Shown piece by piece: positions 29,466 to 37,391 of a stretch of DNA of 64,000 bases. Position numbers and translations under genes: made by a program. The notes below the pieces were generated by a model, which saw only the letters and a list, made by a program, of their open reading frames with translations, made no database searches and was not told the origin of the DNA. How positions within the stretch are numbered: the first letter of the stretch is position 1; the number at the start of each line of letters is the position of its first letter. This DNA comes from Mycolicibacterium hodleri (GTDB lineage: Bacteria; Actinomycetota; Actinomycetes; Mycobacteriales; Mycobacteriaceae), in contig NZ_RCZG01000004.1 in the NCBI RefSeq assembly GCF_006439015.1, positions 310,001 through 374,000 on the forward strand, given 5' to 3'.

Positions 29466-30263
29466 ATGATCGGATTGCCAAGCCTTCGCGGACGCAAGGT
29501 GGTCGCCCACCGCAGTGCCGGCGAACTCGATGCGATGGCTGCGGCCGGTGCTCTGGTGGCCACAGCGCTGCGGGCCGTTCGCCAAGCTGCCCAACCGGGA
29601 GTCTCGACACTCGCACTCGACGCCGTCGCCGAGACGGTCATCCGCGACGGCGGTGGCATTCCATCGTTCCTCGGCTACCACGGGTTTCCTGCCAGCATCT
29701 GCTCGTCGGTCAACGACCGCGTCGTGCACGGCATCCCCTCCGCGGACGAGGTGTTGGCCTCCGGTGATCTGGTGTCCATCGACTGCGGCGCGATCCTCGA
29801 CGACTGGCACGGCGATTCGGCCGTCACCTTCGGCGTGGGCCAGCTGATCGACGCTGACGAGGCGTTGTCCGAGGCCACCCGGTCGGCGATGGAGGCAGGC
29901 ATCGCCGCCATGGTGCCGGGCAACAGGCTGACCGACGTGTCCCACGCCATCGAGGTCGGCACCCACGCCGCCGAGGCGCGACACGATCGCAAGTACGGAA
30001 TCGTCTCGGGCTACGGCGGGCACGGGATCGGCAGAAGCATGCACATGGACCCGTTCCTGCCCAACGAGGGATCGCCGGGCCGCGGGCCGCACCTGGCGCA
30101 CGGATCGGTGCTGGCGATCGAGCCGATGCTGACGCTGGGCACCACGAAGACCATCGTGCTGGGGGACGAGTGGACCGTCGTCACCGCTGATGGCACCCGC
30201 GCCGCGCACTGGGAGCACACCGTCGCCGCGACCGATGACGGACCTCGCATCCTGACGCTCTGA
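29466..30263 (+). CDS. map: Methionine aminopeptidase, type I
   Basis: 265 residues. It removes the initiator Met from nascent proteins. The five metal ligands are in place: Asp pair in [17 protein letters not shown], His in [15 protein letters not shown], Glu in EPMLTLG and Glu in WEHTVAA; substrate His in [20 protein letters not shown]. The start lies in a short GATCCGAT tandem repeat; ATG 29466 is the one in frame. In M. tuberculosis sigL-rslA follow map; here they are absent. Confidence 0.96.
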   Translation: MIGLPSLRGRKVVAHRSAGELDAMAAAGALVATALRAVRQAAQPGVSTLALDAVAETVIRDGGGIPSFLGYHGFPASICSSVNDRVVHGIPSADEVLASGDLVSIDCGAILDDWHGDSAVTFGVGQLIDADEALSEATRSAMEAGIAAMVPGNRLTDVSHAIEVGTHAAEARHDRKYGIVSGYGGHGIGRSMHMDPFLPNEGSPGRGPHLAHGSVLAIEPMLTLGTTKTIVLGDEWTVVTADGTRAAHWEHTVAATDDGPRILTL

Positions 30264-30273
30264 CGTTGACCCT

Positions 30274-30294
30274 CGGGACGTCCGCTGCGTCCCG
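30274..30294 (+). terminator. Possible hairpin after map
   Basis: CGGGACG and CGTCCCG form a 7-bp stem with a 7-base loop, 11 bases after the map stop. No T-run follows. Confidence 0.35.
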
Positions 30295-30319
30295 TGACGT
30301 CGTTACGGTATGAAGGGGC

Positions 30320-30823
30320 GTGTCCTCGCAGCCTCCGGAGCGTGATCCCATCGCGCTGGCCCGCTCCAATTGGGAGCGCGCCGGTTGGGGTGGGGTGGCC
30401 GACGGCATGGTCGCCGTCACGTCGGTGATGAGGGCCCATCAGATCCTCCTCGCCCGCGTCGAGACGGCGTTGCGTCCCTATGCCCTGAGCTTCTCGCGAT
30501 ACGAACTCCTACGACTCCTGGCGTTCAGCAGCAGCGGTGCGCTCCCCATCACCAAGGCGTCCGACCAGTTGCAGGTTCACGTCACCAGCGTCACCCATGC
30601 AATCCGGCGTCTGGAGGGCGATGGTCTGGTGGAGCGGATTCCGCACCCCACCGACGGCCGCACCACGCTGGTGCGACTGACCGTCATCGGCCGCTCGACG
30701 GTCGAGGATGCGACGGCGACGCTCAACGACGAGGTGTTCGCCGACATCGGGATGTCCGCGGCCGAGTCGTCCGCACTCGCGGCGGCGATCGAGACCCTCC
30801 GCCGCGGGGCCGGCGACTTCTAG
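30320..30823 (+). CDS. MarR-family transcriptional regulator
   Basis: 167 residues from a GTG. The winged helix is at about 60-130, with LRLLAFSSSGALPITKASDQ, recognition helix VTSVTHAIRRLEGDGLVERI and wing HPTDGRTTLVRLT. It resembles Rv0737, which stands in the same position in M. tuberculosis. Its target is not evident: the next gene is convergent, and no palindrome was seen at its own start. Possible -10 hexamers (TACGGT, TATGAA) overlap just upstream. Confidence 0.88.
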   Translation: MSSQPPERDPIALARSNWERAGWGGVADGMVAVTSVMRAHQILLARVETALRPYALSFSRYELLRLLAFSSSGALPITKASDQLQVHVTSVTHAIRRLEGDGLVERIPHPTDGRTTLVRLTVIGRSTVEDATATLNDEVFADIGMSAAESSALAAAIETLRRGAGDF

Positions 30824-31809
30824 GCGCCGTGTGCCGGAATCACGTTGTTGGGCAATGCCAGCCAGTCACGGAAGGTGAGTAGTTCCGGGTTCAGGTCACG
30901 CACCTTGGCTAGGTCACGATCGGCCACGAAGCGTGCCGAGTTCTCCGCGTAGTACTGGAACATGTTGGCCATCTCGACTGCGCCAGGGAAGCCTTGCGCG
31001 CGGAATTCGTCCCACGTGAGTGGCCGGTAGGTCACGTCCTCGCCGAGCGCGTCGCTCAGTGCAGCAGCGTACTGATCGCCGGTGAGGTGGTCTCCTGCGA
31101 TGCTGATCGTCTTGCCGATGAACTCCGGACCGCGGGTGAAGATTCCCAGCGCGGTCTTGCCAATGTCGCCGACGGCGATCCCCGACAACGGTTGATCGGA
31201 CATCGGGATCGTCAGCACCAGCTTGCCGTCGTCGTCCCTGGTCGGGCCCGTCGCACCGGCGAAGCCCTCGTAGAACAAGGTGGTGCGCAGGAGTGTCGTC
31301 GGGACGTCGTACTCGATGAACATGGCGTCCGCCTCGGCCTTCGCGTCGAAGTGCGGCACCTTGTAGGTCCCGTCGATGCTCGGCACCCGCTCGTCCGTGC
31401 CGAAGTAGTCCCGGGTGTCCTCGAGGGTCGACCAGATCACGTGGGCGACGCCCGCCTGCTTGGCGGCCAGGGCGGCGGTGTCCGCCTGGGCGAGCTCCAT
31501 GGCGGCGCGGGTCCGCTGCGCTTCGTCCTCGGGCGTGCGCGGGGCCCAGTAGTTCGTGACGACGAACGCGCCGTCGACACCCTCGAACGCGTCGCGCATG
31601 CTCGTTCCGTCATCGAGGTCGGCCTCCACTACCTCGGCGCCTGCGCGGGCCAGCTCGCGGGCCTTCGCGGACTGCGCGCTGCGGGTGATTGCCCGAACGG
31701 CGAACTCGCCGTCCGGGTCGGCGAGGATCGCCTGCACGAGGCCGCCGCCCTGCGATCCGGTAGCTCCGACGACTGCAATCAGTTTCTTGTCGGTCATGTC
31801 GACTCCCAT
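30820..31809 (-). CDS. NmrA-family NAD(P)-binding protein
   Basis: 329 residues (or 325 from MTDKKLIAVVGATGSQGGGL at 31797). The Rossmann motif VVGATGSQGGG and the NmrA-like VVEADLDDGTSMRDAFEGVD and FVVTNYW are present. The family includes NADP sensors and atypical short-chain reductases such as quinone oxidoreductases; which applies is unclear. It is divergent from a MarR regulator, and the 82-base gap holds two palindromic operators, so it is the likely regulated target. The 3' end overlaps the convergent MarR gene at 30820-30823. Confidence 0.88.
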   Translation of the reverse strand: MGVDMTDKKLIAVVGATGSQGGGLVQAILADPDGEFAVRAITRSAQSAKARELARAGAEVVEADLDDGTSMRDAFEGVDGAFVVTNYWAPRTPEDEAQRTRAAMELAQADTAALAAKQAGVAHVIWSTLEDTRDYFGTDERVPSIDGTYKVPHFDAKAEADAMFIEYDVPTTLLRTTLFYEGFAGATGPTRDDDGKLVLTIPMSDQPLSGIAVGDIGKTALGIFTRGPEFIGKTISIAGDHLTGDQYAAALSDALGEDVTYRPLTWDEFRAQGFPGAVEMANMFQYYAENSARFVADRDLAKVRDLNPELLTFRDWLALPNNVIPAHGA

Positions 31810-31819
31810 CGATATTTAG

Positions 31820-31833
31820 GTTGATATATCAAC
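31820..31833. promoter_or_regulatory. Operator 1, perfect palindrome
   Basis: GTTGATATATCAAC, a perfect 14-bp palindrome between the NmrA-like and MarR genes, close to the start of the former. Size and AT-rich centre fit MarR-family operators. Confidence 0.7.
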
Positions 31834-31854
31834 TCGCTCTACCGTACCCTTGCA

Positions 31855-31870
31855 GGTTGATATGTCAACC
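31855..31870. promoter_or_regulatory. Operator 2, overlapping the marR -35
   Basis: GGTTGATATGTCAACC, near-perfect palindrome with the same arms as operator 1, 36 bases centre to centre. It covers the TTGATA -35 of the MarR gene, so binding would shut off the regulator itself. Confidence 0.7.
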
Positions 31871-31884
31871 CGAAGTAGTAGAAT
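31857..31884 (+). promoter_or_regulatory. MarR gene promoter (leaderless)
   Basis: TTGATA (31857-31862), 16-base spacer, TAGAAT (31879-31884); the ATG at 31892 begins 8 bases after the -10, so the transcript is probably leaderless. Confidence 0.6.
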
Positions 31885-31891
31885 GGGCGTC

Positions 31892-32380
31892 ATGAGTGAT
31901 CGCGCAGTGCTCGACGACGACGAACAAGCGGCGTGGCGCAGCTTCGTCGAGATGCGGCACCTCCTCGACCGGCACCTGGTCAGGCACCTGCAGCGGGAAT
32001 CAGGTCTGTCGGACTCCGATTTCGAGATTCTGGTCAACCTCTCCGAGAGCCCCGAAGGACGCATGCGCGCGTTCGAACTGGGCCAGGCCACGCTCTGGGA
32101 GAAGAGTCGGCTGTCGCATCACCTGAGCCGGATGGAGAAGCGTGGGCTGGTTCGGCGCGAGGCGTCCGATTCGCGCTACCCGGACGTCGTGCTGACCGAC
32201 GGCGGCCTCTCGGCCATCGAGAAGGCGGCGCCGGCCAATGCCGCGCGGGTCCGAGAGTTCTTCGTCGACGTGCTCGGCCCCGAGCGGCTCGCGGTTCTGC
32301 GTGAGGCCGCCGACGATGTCATCGCCGCGATCGAAGCCCACCTGAAGGACGACTGCCCTCCCGAGGTGCGCGGCGATTGA
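31892..32380 (+). CDS. MarR-family regulator, probable repressor of the NmrA-like gene
   Basis: 162 residues from MSDRAVLDDDEQAAWRSFVE; ATGs at 31883 and 31850 in frame are less likely given the promoter. The winged-helix is at about 45-110 (FEILVNLSESPEGRMRAFEL; LSHHLSRMEKRGLVRREASD; wing SRYPDVVLT). C-terminal dimerisation helices follow. It faces the NmrA-like gene across two related palindromes, one covering its own -35, indicating autorepression and control of the divergent gene. The ligand is unknown. Confidence 0.9.
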   Translation: MSDRAVLDDDEQAAWRSFVEMRHLLDRHLVRHLQRESGLSDSDFEILVNLSESPEGRMRAFELGQATLWEKSRLSHHLSRMEKRGLVRREASDSRYPDVVLTDGGLSAIEKAAPANAARVREFFVDVLGPERLAVLREAADDVIAAIEAHLKDDCPPEVRGD

Positions 32381-32383
32381 GCC

Positions 32384-33745
32384 TCAGTCGGCGGGCAGCG
32401 ACGGAAGCGGAATCGTCGCGGTGACCGCCGTCCCAGAGCCGGGTCGCGACCGGATGTTAAGCCTGCCGCCGACGATCTCGGCGCGCTCGGCCATCGACAA
32501 CAGCCCGTAACCACCCATCTCGTCGCCCCCCAACGGATTCTCAAAGGTGTCGAAACCGACTCCGTTGTCGACGATCTCCAGCCGGGCCGAGTCGTCACCG
32601 ACGGAGAACGTCAGGCTCGCGTTGGTGGCCATGGCGTGCTTGACGACGTTCTGCAAGCACTCCTGGGCAATGCGGTAGATCGCGATCTCGATGTGGTCGG
32701 GCAGTCGGGTGTCGGCCAGGTCTGTGTTGATGTACAGGCCAATGTCCACCTGCGGGATGGAGCGAGCCAGACTGGCCAGCCCGCCCGCGAGGCCGAGGTC
32801 GTCGAGTACCGGCGGGCGCAGGCCACCGATCGCCGCGCGCGCCTCCTGGAGGGTGAGGTCAACCAGCTCGCGGGCCATGCCCAACTGTTCGGCGGCCACC
32901 GTGTCATCGACGCCGACCGCCCTCGTGGCCGCATCCAACCGGTAGGACAGGGTCACCAGGCGCTGCGAGATTCCGTCGTGGATGTCACCGGCCAGCCGAC
33001 GCCGCTCGATCTCCTGTGCCTCGATGACCTGCTCGACGAAGTTCTCGTGCGCTCGCTCGCGGGCCACCAGTTGGCGGTGCAGCCTGGCTTGGTGCATGGC
33101 ACCCGCGATCAGCCGGCCGATCACCAGCAGCAGTTCGACGTCGCGGCCGGTGAACTCGCGACGGGCGACGGTGTGGACGTTCAACACGCCGACCAGGCCA
33201 ACGGGATCGGTCTCCATGGGCACCGACACCATCGAGGTGAAGTCCGAGCCGCGCAGCGATTCGAACGGCAGGTACCGCGGGTCGGACTCCTTGTCCTCGA
33301 CGATCACGACGGGCTCGCGATGGCTGGCCACCCAACCCGACACACCCCGTCCCAAGGGCAACCGGATCTTGCCGACCTCGGCGTCGAACGGCGGCGTGGC
33401 CCCCGTCAGCGTGAGTGAGCGCTCGGCGTCGTCGAGGACGTGCACGAAGCAGACGTCGGTTCCCGTCGCCGCGGTGATCATCCGCGCGGCAGCCTCTGCC
33501 AGCGGCTCGACTCCCGGCCCGCTTGACGCTGCCTGGATCAGCTCACGTAGGAGGGCGAGTTCGCGGTCGGCGTCGACGAGGTCGCGGACCGCATTCTCGG
33601 CCCTGCGCGGGCTCGTCTCCCGGGTCGCTTCGCTCCTGCCCTCCGGTGTCATCTCCCGGGTCGCTTCGCTCCTGCCCTCCGGTGTCATCTCCCGGGTCGC
33701 TTCGCTCCTGCCCTCCGGGCTCGTCTCCCGGGTCGCTTCGCTCAC
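32384..33745 (-). CDS. GAF-domain sensor histidine kinase (NarL-type partner)
   Basis: 453 residues from a GTG. Residues 1-46 are about four copies of a 12-residue repeat (SEATRETSPEGR / SEATREMTPEGR) encoded by a 36-bp tandem array. GAF domain about 71-222 (MITAATGTDVCFVHVLDDAE; LGRGVSGWVASHREPVVIVE). The HisKA_3 dimerisation helix has phospho-acceptor His256 in RRLAGDIHDGISQRLV; an HATPase domain follows with DNGVGFD and GGYGLLSMAERAEIVGGRLN. It has no membrane segment, so it is a cytosolic sensor, possibly of a small ligand or redox state through GAF. The GTGA start overlaps the stop of the upstream response regulator. Confidence 0.92.
   Translation of the reverse strand: MSEATRETSPEGRSEATREMTPEGRSEATREMTPEGRSEATRETSPRRAENAVRDLVDADRELALLRELIQAASSGPGVEPLAEAAARMITAATGTDVCFVHVLDDAERSLTLTGATPPFDAEVGKIRLPLGRGVSGWVASHREPVVIVEDKESDPRYLPFESLRGSDFTSMVSVPMETDPVGLVGVLNVHTVARREFTGRDVELLLVIGRLIAGAMHQARLHRQLVARERAHENFVEQVIEAQEIERRRLAGDIHDGISQRLVTLSYRLDAATRAVGVDDTVAAEQLGMARELVDLTLQEARAAIGGLRPPVLDDLGLAGGLASLARSIPQVDIGLYINTDLADTRLPDHIEIAIYRIAQECLQNVVKHAMATNASLTFSVGDDSARLEIVDNGVGFDTFENPLGGDEMGGYGLLSMAERAEIVGGRLNIRSRPGSGTAVTATIPLPSLPAD
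33611..33745 (-). repeat. 36-bp tandem repeat forming the kinase N-terminus
   Basis: Unit starts at 33625, 33661 and 33697 are 36 bases apart, with partial units on both sides. In coding sense each contains GGAGCGAAGCGACCCGGGAG and encodes 12 residues, so copy-number change keeps the frame. The last unit supplies the GTG start of the kinase. The unit belongs to the same family as copies at 17143, 21212 and 36172. Confidence 0.85.
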
Positions 33746-34410
33746 TGGTAGATCCCCTCCCGCAGGGCAGTGGCCACGGCTCCGGTGCGATCGCCGACGC
33801 CGAGCTTGCGGTAGATCGACCGCAAGTGGGTCTTCACCGTCTCGTCGCCGATCACCAGCTTGGTGGCGATGCCGCGATTGGACAGCCCGTTGACGACGTA
33901 GGACAGGATCTCGCTCTCGCGCTGGGTCAACCCCTGGCGGGCACCGGGCCAGAACTCATCGCGTTGCAACCGGGCCGCGGTGTCGACGGCCCGCGCCGCC
34001 ATCCCGGGGTCGATTGCCGTCTCACCGGCGTGGGCGAATTCGAGCTGGCGGACCAATTCGTCGCTGCTGATGCTCTTCAGCAGGTAGCCAGCCGCACCGA
34101 CGCGCAGCGCCTGGAACAGGTACTGCTCATCGTCGTACACCGACAGCATGACGACCTTGCGGCGAGGCTCACGGCCGCGGAGCGCGGCGCACAGGTCCAG
34201 CCCGCTCGAGCCCTGCATGCGCACGTCGCACAAAACGATGTCGGGGTCCAGCTCGGTGACCACGCTCAGTGCCCGTTCGGCCCCGACTGCCTGGCCGACG
34301 ACCTCGACACGGTCCCCGAATGTCGTCAGCATCGCCTTGAGCCCTTCGATGACCATCTCGTGGTCGTCCACCAATACGAGCCTCACCGGCGGACGGGCGG
34401 TGGCGGACAT
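33742..34410 (-). CDS. NarL/FixJ-family response regulator
   Basis: 222 residues from MSATARPPVRLVLVDDHEMV; a longer upstream frame is not real. Receiver domain 10-130 with the acidic pair D15-D16 and phospho-acceptor Asp62 in VLCDVRMQGSSG, and the Lys in GYLLKS. C-terminal LuxR-type HTH (LTQRESEILSYVVNGLSNRG; DETVKTHLRSIYRKLGVGDR). It should be phosphorylated by the GAF kinase whose start overlaps its stop by 4 bases. The regulon is unknown; the divergent HAD gene is a candidate target. Confidence 0.93.
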   Translation of the reverse strand: MSATARPPVRLVLVDDHEMVIEGLKAMLTTFGDRVEVVGQAVGAERALSVVTELDPDIVLCDVRMQGSSGLDLCAALRGREPRRKVVMLSVYDDEQYLFQALRVGAAGYLLKSISSDELVRQLEFAHAGETAIDPGMAARAVDTAARLQRDEFWPGARQGLTQRESEILSYVVNGLSNRGIATKLVIGDETVKTHLRSIYRKLGVGDRTGAVATALREGIYQ

Positions 34411-34460
34411 GGCACGAGCATAGGACCGGCATCCGGGCTGGTCACCAAGTTGGCCTGTTC

Positions 34461-34473
34461 CATCCCCCGGATG
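34461..34473. promoter_or_regulatory. Small palindrome between regulator and HAD gene
   Basis: CATCC-CCC-GGATG, repeated in part as CGGATG at about 34485, lies in the 102-base divergent gap. It could be a site for the adjacent NarL-type regulator; this is a guess from position. Confidence 0.3.
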
Positions 34474-34512
34474 GGGGAGGCGCCCGGATGTGATGTGGCC
34501 CACTCTTGGTGC

Positions 34513-35292
34513 ATGTCGTCCATACCGGATAGAGCGTGGCGGGCAGGTCGCTTCTGGTGGGACTCGTCCCGCCCCAGCGAGGTGGTCCCTCAGCCACTGT
34601 CTGCGGTGATCTTCGATCTCGACGCCCTCGCCGACGTCGAAGGCGGCGGCCATCGGCTCGCGTTCAACGCGGCCTTCGCGGCCCACAGGCTGAATGTGAA
34701 GTGGTCTCCTGCGCGGTACCGCAAATTGTTGGCACTGCCCGACGAGCGGCAGCGCGTCGCCGCCGAACTAAGGGCGCGGGGCATCTGCACCGAGTGTGAC
34801 GTCTTGCTCAAGGTGCTCGTCGACGAGATCTGCACGACCAAGTCGATGATGATTGACGAGGTCATGCTGGCCGCCGACCTGGACCCGCGGGCCGGCCTCG
34901 TCGAGTTGATCAACGACGCGTTCACGGCCGGGGTCGCCGTCGGCGTCGTGAGCGTCGGTCGTCGTCAATGGGTGGAACCGCTCGTGCGCCAGGTGGTCGG
35001 GGACGGGTTGGTGCAGACCATCGTCACCGCCGATGACGTCGGCAAGTCGACGCCGAGCGGCGATGCCTACCGCCTGGCGCTCGCCGAATTCGGCGCCCAC
35101 CCCCGCGACTCCCTGGCGTTCACGGGGTCGCAGGCGGCATTGCGCATCGCGCTGGGCGTCGGACTGGCCGGCGTGGTGGTCGACGCCGACGTGGTGGGCG
35201 CCCGTGCTGACTACGACGGCCTGCGCATCGCAGACTGCCAGCGCCTGCAGGGGCAACTGTGGGCGAGCGGAAACCGCTCAGCTGCCGCGTAA
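34513..35292 (+). CDS. HAD-superfamily hydrolase-like protein
   Basis: 259 residues from MSSIPDRAWRAGRFWWDSSR; longer upstream frame overlaps the antisense regulator genes and is rejected. HAD motif I is FDLDALAD (Asp35, Asp37), motif II VVSVG, motif III GKSTPSGDAY. Motif IV, normally an acidic pair after a hydrophobic strand, reads AFTGSQAA, so a magnesium ligand may be missing and activity is doubtful. A helical cap lies between motifs I and II. Its 3' end overlaps mmsB by 15 bases (convergent). Confidence 0.8.
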   Translation: MSSIPDRAWRAGRFWWDSSRPSEVVPQPLSAVIFDLDALADVEGGGHRLAFNAAFAAHRLNVKWSPARYRKLLALPDERQRVAAELRARGICTECDVLLKVLVDEICTTKSMMIDEVMLAADLDPRAGLVELINDAFTAGVAVGVVSVGRRQWVEPLVRQVVGDGLVQTIVTADDVGKSTPSGDAYRLALAEFGAHPRDSLAFTGSQAALRIALGVGLAGVVVDADVVGARADYDGLRIADCQRLQGQLWASGNRSAAA

Positions 35293-36162
35293 CAACTCGA
35301 TGACGGCGCTGAAGTCCTTGCCCGCGTTGGAGGTGGCGCCCGCGATGAACCCGGCGTAGATCTCCGCGGCATGGGAACCCAATGGTGCGGTCGACCCCGT
35401 TGAATCCACGGCCGCCATCGCCAGCCCCAGATCCTTGTTCATCAAGGCCGTCGCGAAGCCCGGCTTGAAGTCATTGTTGGCCGGTGATGTCGGGACAGGT
35501 CCTGGCACCGGGCAATTCGTGTGCACGGCCCAGCAGTTGCCCGTCGCCCCGGTCATCACGTCGAACAGCGACTGCGCCGACAGTCCGAGCTTCTCGGCGA
35601 GGACGAACGCTTCGCCTACGGCGATCTGCTGCACGGCGAGCACCATGTTGTTGCACACCTTGGCCGCCTGGCCCGAACCTGACGCACCGCAGTGAATGAT
35701 CTTGCCCGCCATCGGTTCCAAGACGGCGCGACCGCGCTCGACCGCCTGGGCCTCGCCGCCGACCATGAACGCGAGCGTCCCCGCGACGGCGCCCTTGACA
35801 CCGCCGGACACCGGCGCGTCGAGTTGTGCGAAGCCTCGCTCGGTGGCCTGCGCGTTGACGCTGCGGGCGTCGTCGACGGATATCGTGGAGCTGTCGATGA
35901 AGAGCGCACCGATCGCAGTGGCGGGTAGCACCTCGTCGTAGCAGCTCCGCACCAAGTCGCCGTTGGGAAGCATCGTGATGACGACGTCGGCGCCGCCGAC
36001 CGCCTCGGCTCCGCTGTCGAAGACGTTGACTCCGTTGCCTTTTGCGGTGGCCTTAGCTGCCGGCACCGGATCGAAGCCACGCACCACGTGACCGGCCGTC
36101 ACGAGGTTCGCGGCCATCGGGCCACCCATGTTGCCTAGACCCAAGAACGCGATCGTCGCCAT
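35278..36162 (-). CDS. mmsB: 3-hydroxyisobutyrate dehydrogenase
   Basis: 294 residues from MATIAFLGLGNMGGPMAANL. NAD-binding GLGNMG, substrate-binding DAPVSGGVKGAVAGTLAFMV and the catalytic Lys in GSGQAAKVCNNMVLA are present. It oxidises 3-hydroxyisobutyrate to methylmalonate semialdehyde in valine degradation. Third gene of mmsA-fadE9-mmsB; the 49-base gap to fadE9 holds a degenerate dispersed repeat. Confidence 0.94.
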   Translation of the reverse strand: MATIAFLGLGNMGGPMAANLVTAGHVVRGFDPVPAAKATAKGNGVNVFDSGAEAVGGADVVITMLPNGDLVRSCYDEVLPATAIGALFIDSSTISVDDARSVNAQATERGFAQLDAPVSGGVKGAVAGTLAFMVGGEAQAVERGRAVLEPMAGKIIHCGASGSGQAAKVCNNMVLAVQQIAVGEAFVLAEKLGLSAQSLFDVMTGATGNCWAVHTNCPVPGPVPTSPANNDFKPGFATALMNKDLGLAMAAVDSTGSTAPLGSHAAEIYAGFIAGATSNAGKDFSAVIELLRGS

Positions 36163-36171
36163 TTCTGCGTA

Positions 36172-36206
36172 TTCTCCCGTCGCATCGCTCGCCCCGGAGG
36201 GCCTCC
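36172..36206 (-). repeat. Degenerate copy of the dispersed repeat before mmsB
   Basis: In the minus sense, CCGGGGCGAGCGATGCGACG followed by GGAGA resembles the CCGG..GGAGCGAAGCGACCCGGGAGA unit of the kinase array. It covers the region just upstream of the mmsB start and may include its ribosome site. Confidence 0.4.
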
Positions 36207-36211
36207 TGTGA

Positions 36212-37375
36212 TCATGACGCGCGGGTTCGGGCGGCTTCGGCCCGACCGATGACAACGCGCATGATTTCGTTCGTCCCTTCGAGAATCCGATGCACCCGCA
36301 GATCGCGGACGATCTTCTCCAGTCCGTACTCGTGGACATAGCCGTAGCCGCCATGCAGCTGCAGTGCCTGATCCGCCACGTGGAAGCAGGTGTCGGTGAC
36401 GTAGCGCTTGGCCATCGCGCACAATTCGACCTTGTCCGGATGATCGGTGTCCAGCGCAACGGCCGCCCGCCACAACAGGTTTCGCGATGTCTCCAATGCC
36501 GTGGCCATGTCAGCGAGGGTAAACCGAATCGTCGGCTCGTCCAGCAGGCTCATGCCGAACGCCTCGCGGTCGGCGAGGTAGGCCAACGATTTGTCGTAGG
36601 CGGACTGCGCCCCACCCAGCGAGCAAGCCGCGATGTTTATGCGCCCGCCGTTGAGCCCGGTCATCGCGACGCTGAATCCGGCCCCTTCACCCTCGACCCC
36701 GCCGAGCATTGCGTCGAGCGGTACCCGAGCGCTGTCGAAGACCACCTGTGCGGTGGGTTGGGCGTTCCAGCCCATCTTGGATTCGTTGGCGCCGAAGCTC
36801 ACACCAGGGGTGTCCTTCTCGACGATGAACGCCGACACGCCTCGTGGGCCTGGCCCGCCCGTGCGTGCCAACACGATGTATACGTCTGACGCGCCTGCCC
36901 CGGAGATGAACTGCTTCACCCCGTCGATCACGTAGTGGTCGCCCTCTCGAACGGCCTTGGTGCGCAACGCGGCTGCGTCGGACCCAGCGCCGGGCTCGGT
37001 CAGGCAGTAACTCGCGATCAGCTCCATGGACGCCAGTCGTGGCACGAGACCCTTGCGTTGCTCGGAGGTACCGTAGGTGTCGACCATCCACGTGCACATG
37101 TTGTGGATCGACAGGAACGCCGCCACCGTGGGGTCGGCGACTGCCAACTGTTCGAAGATGCGCACGCCGTCGAGTCGACGCAGACCACTGCCGCCCGCAT
37201 CCTCCTTGCAGTAGATCGCCGCCATGCCCAACTCGGCGGCCTCACGCAGCACTTCGGTGGGGAAGTGCTTGGCGGCGTCCCACTCCAACGCATAAGGCGC
37301 TATGCGCTTTTCCGCGAATTCGGCAGCCGTCTCGGCGATGATTCGCTCGTCGTCGTCGAACGCAAAGTAATCCAT
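36212..37375 (-). CDS. fadE9: Isobutyryl-CoA-type acyl-CoA dehydrogenase
   Basis: 387 residues of the acyl-CoA dehydrogenase family. FAD-binding YCLTEPGAGSDAAALRTKAV, the QALQLHGGYGYVHEYGLEKI block and C-terminal HRILEGTNEIMRVVIGR with the catalytic Glu of the EGTNEI segment are present. Between mmsA and mmsB it should oxidise isobutyryl-CoA in valine degradation; M. tuberculosis has the same order (Rv0753c-Rv0751c). It follows mmsA by 16 bases. Confidence 0.93.
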   Translation of the reverse strand: MDYFAFDDDERIIAETAAEFAEKRIAPYALEWDAAKHFPTEVLREAAELGMAAIYCKEDAGGSGLRRLDGVRIFEQLAVADPTVAAFLSIHNMCTWMVDTYGTSEQRKGLVPRLASMELIASYCLTEPGAGSDAAALRTKAVREGDHYVIDGVKQFISGAGASDVYIVLARTGGPGPRGVSAFIVEKDTPGVSFGANESKMGWNAQPTAQVVFDSARVPLDAMLGGVEGEGAGFSVAMTGLNGGRINIAACSLGGAQSAYDKSLAYLADREAFGMSLLDEPTIRFTLADMATALETSRNLLWRAAVALDTDHPDKVELCAMAKRYVTDTCFHVADQALQLHGGYGYVHEYGLEKIVRDLRVHRILEGTNEIMRVVIGRAEAARTRAS

Positions 37376-37391
37376 GTCGGAGATCCCGCCG

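Noticed and set aside
29450..29470. GATCCGAT tandem repeats between adk and map
   Set aside because: Only two and a half 8-bp copies; could be chance, and it does not alter either gene.
32636..33893. Plus-strand frames antisense to the GAF kinase, including one running into the HAD frame
   Set aside because: Low-complexity shadows of the kinase and regulator genes; the HAD protein is better started at 34513.
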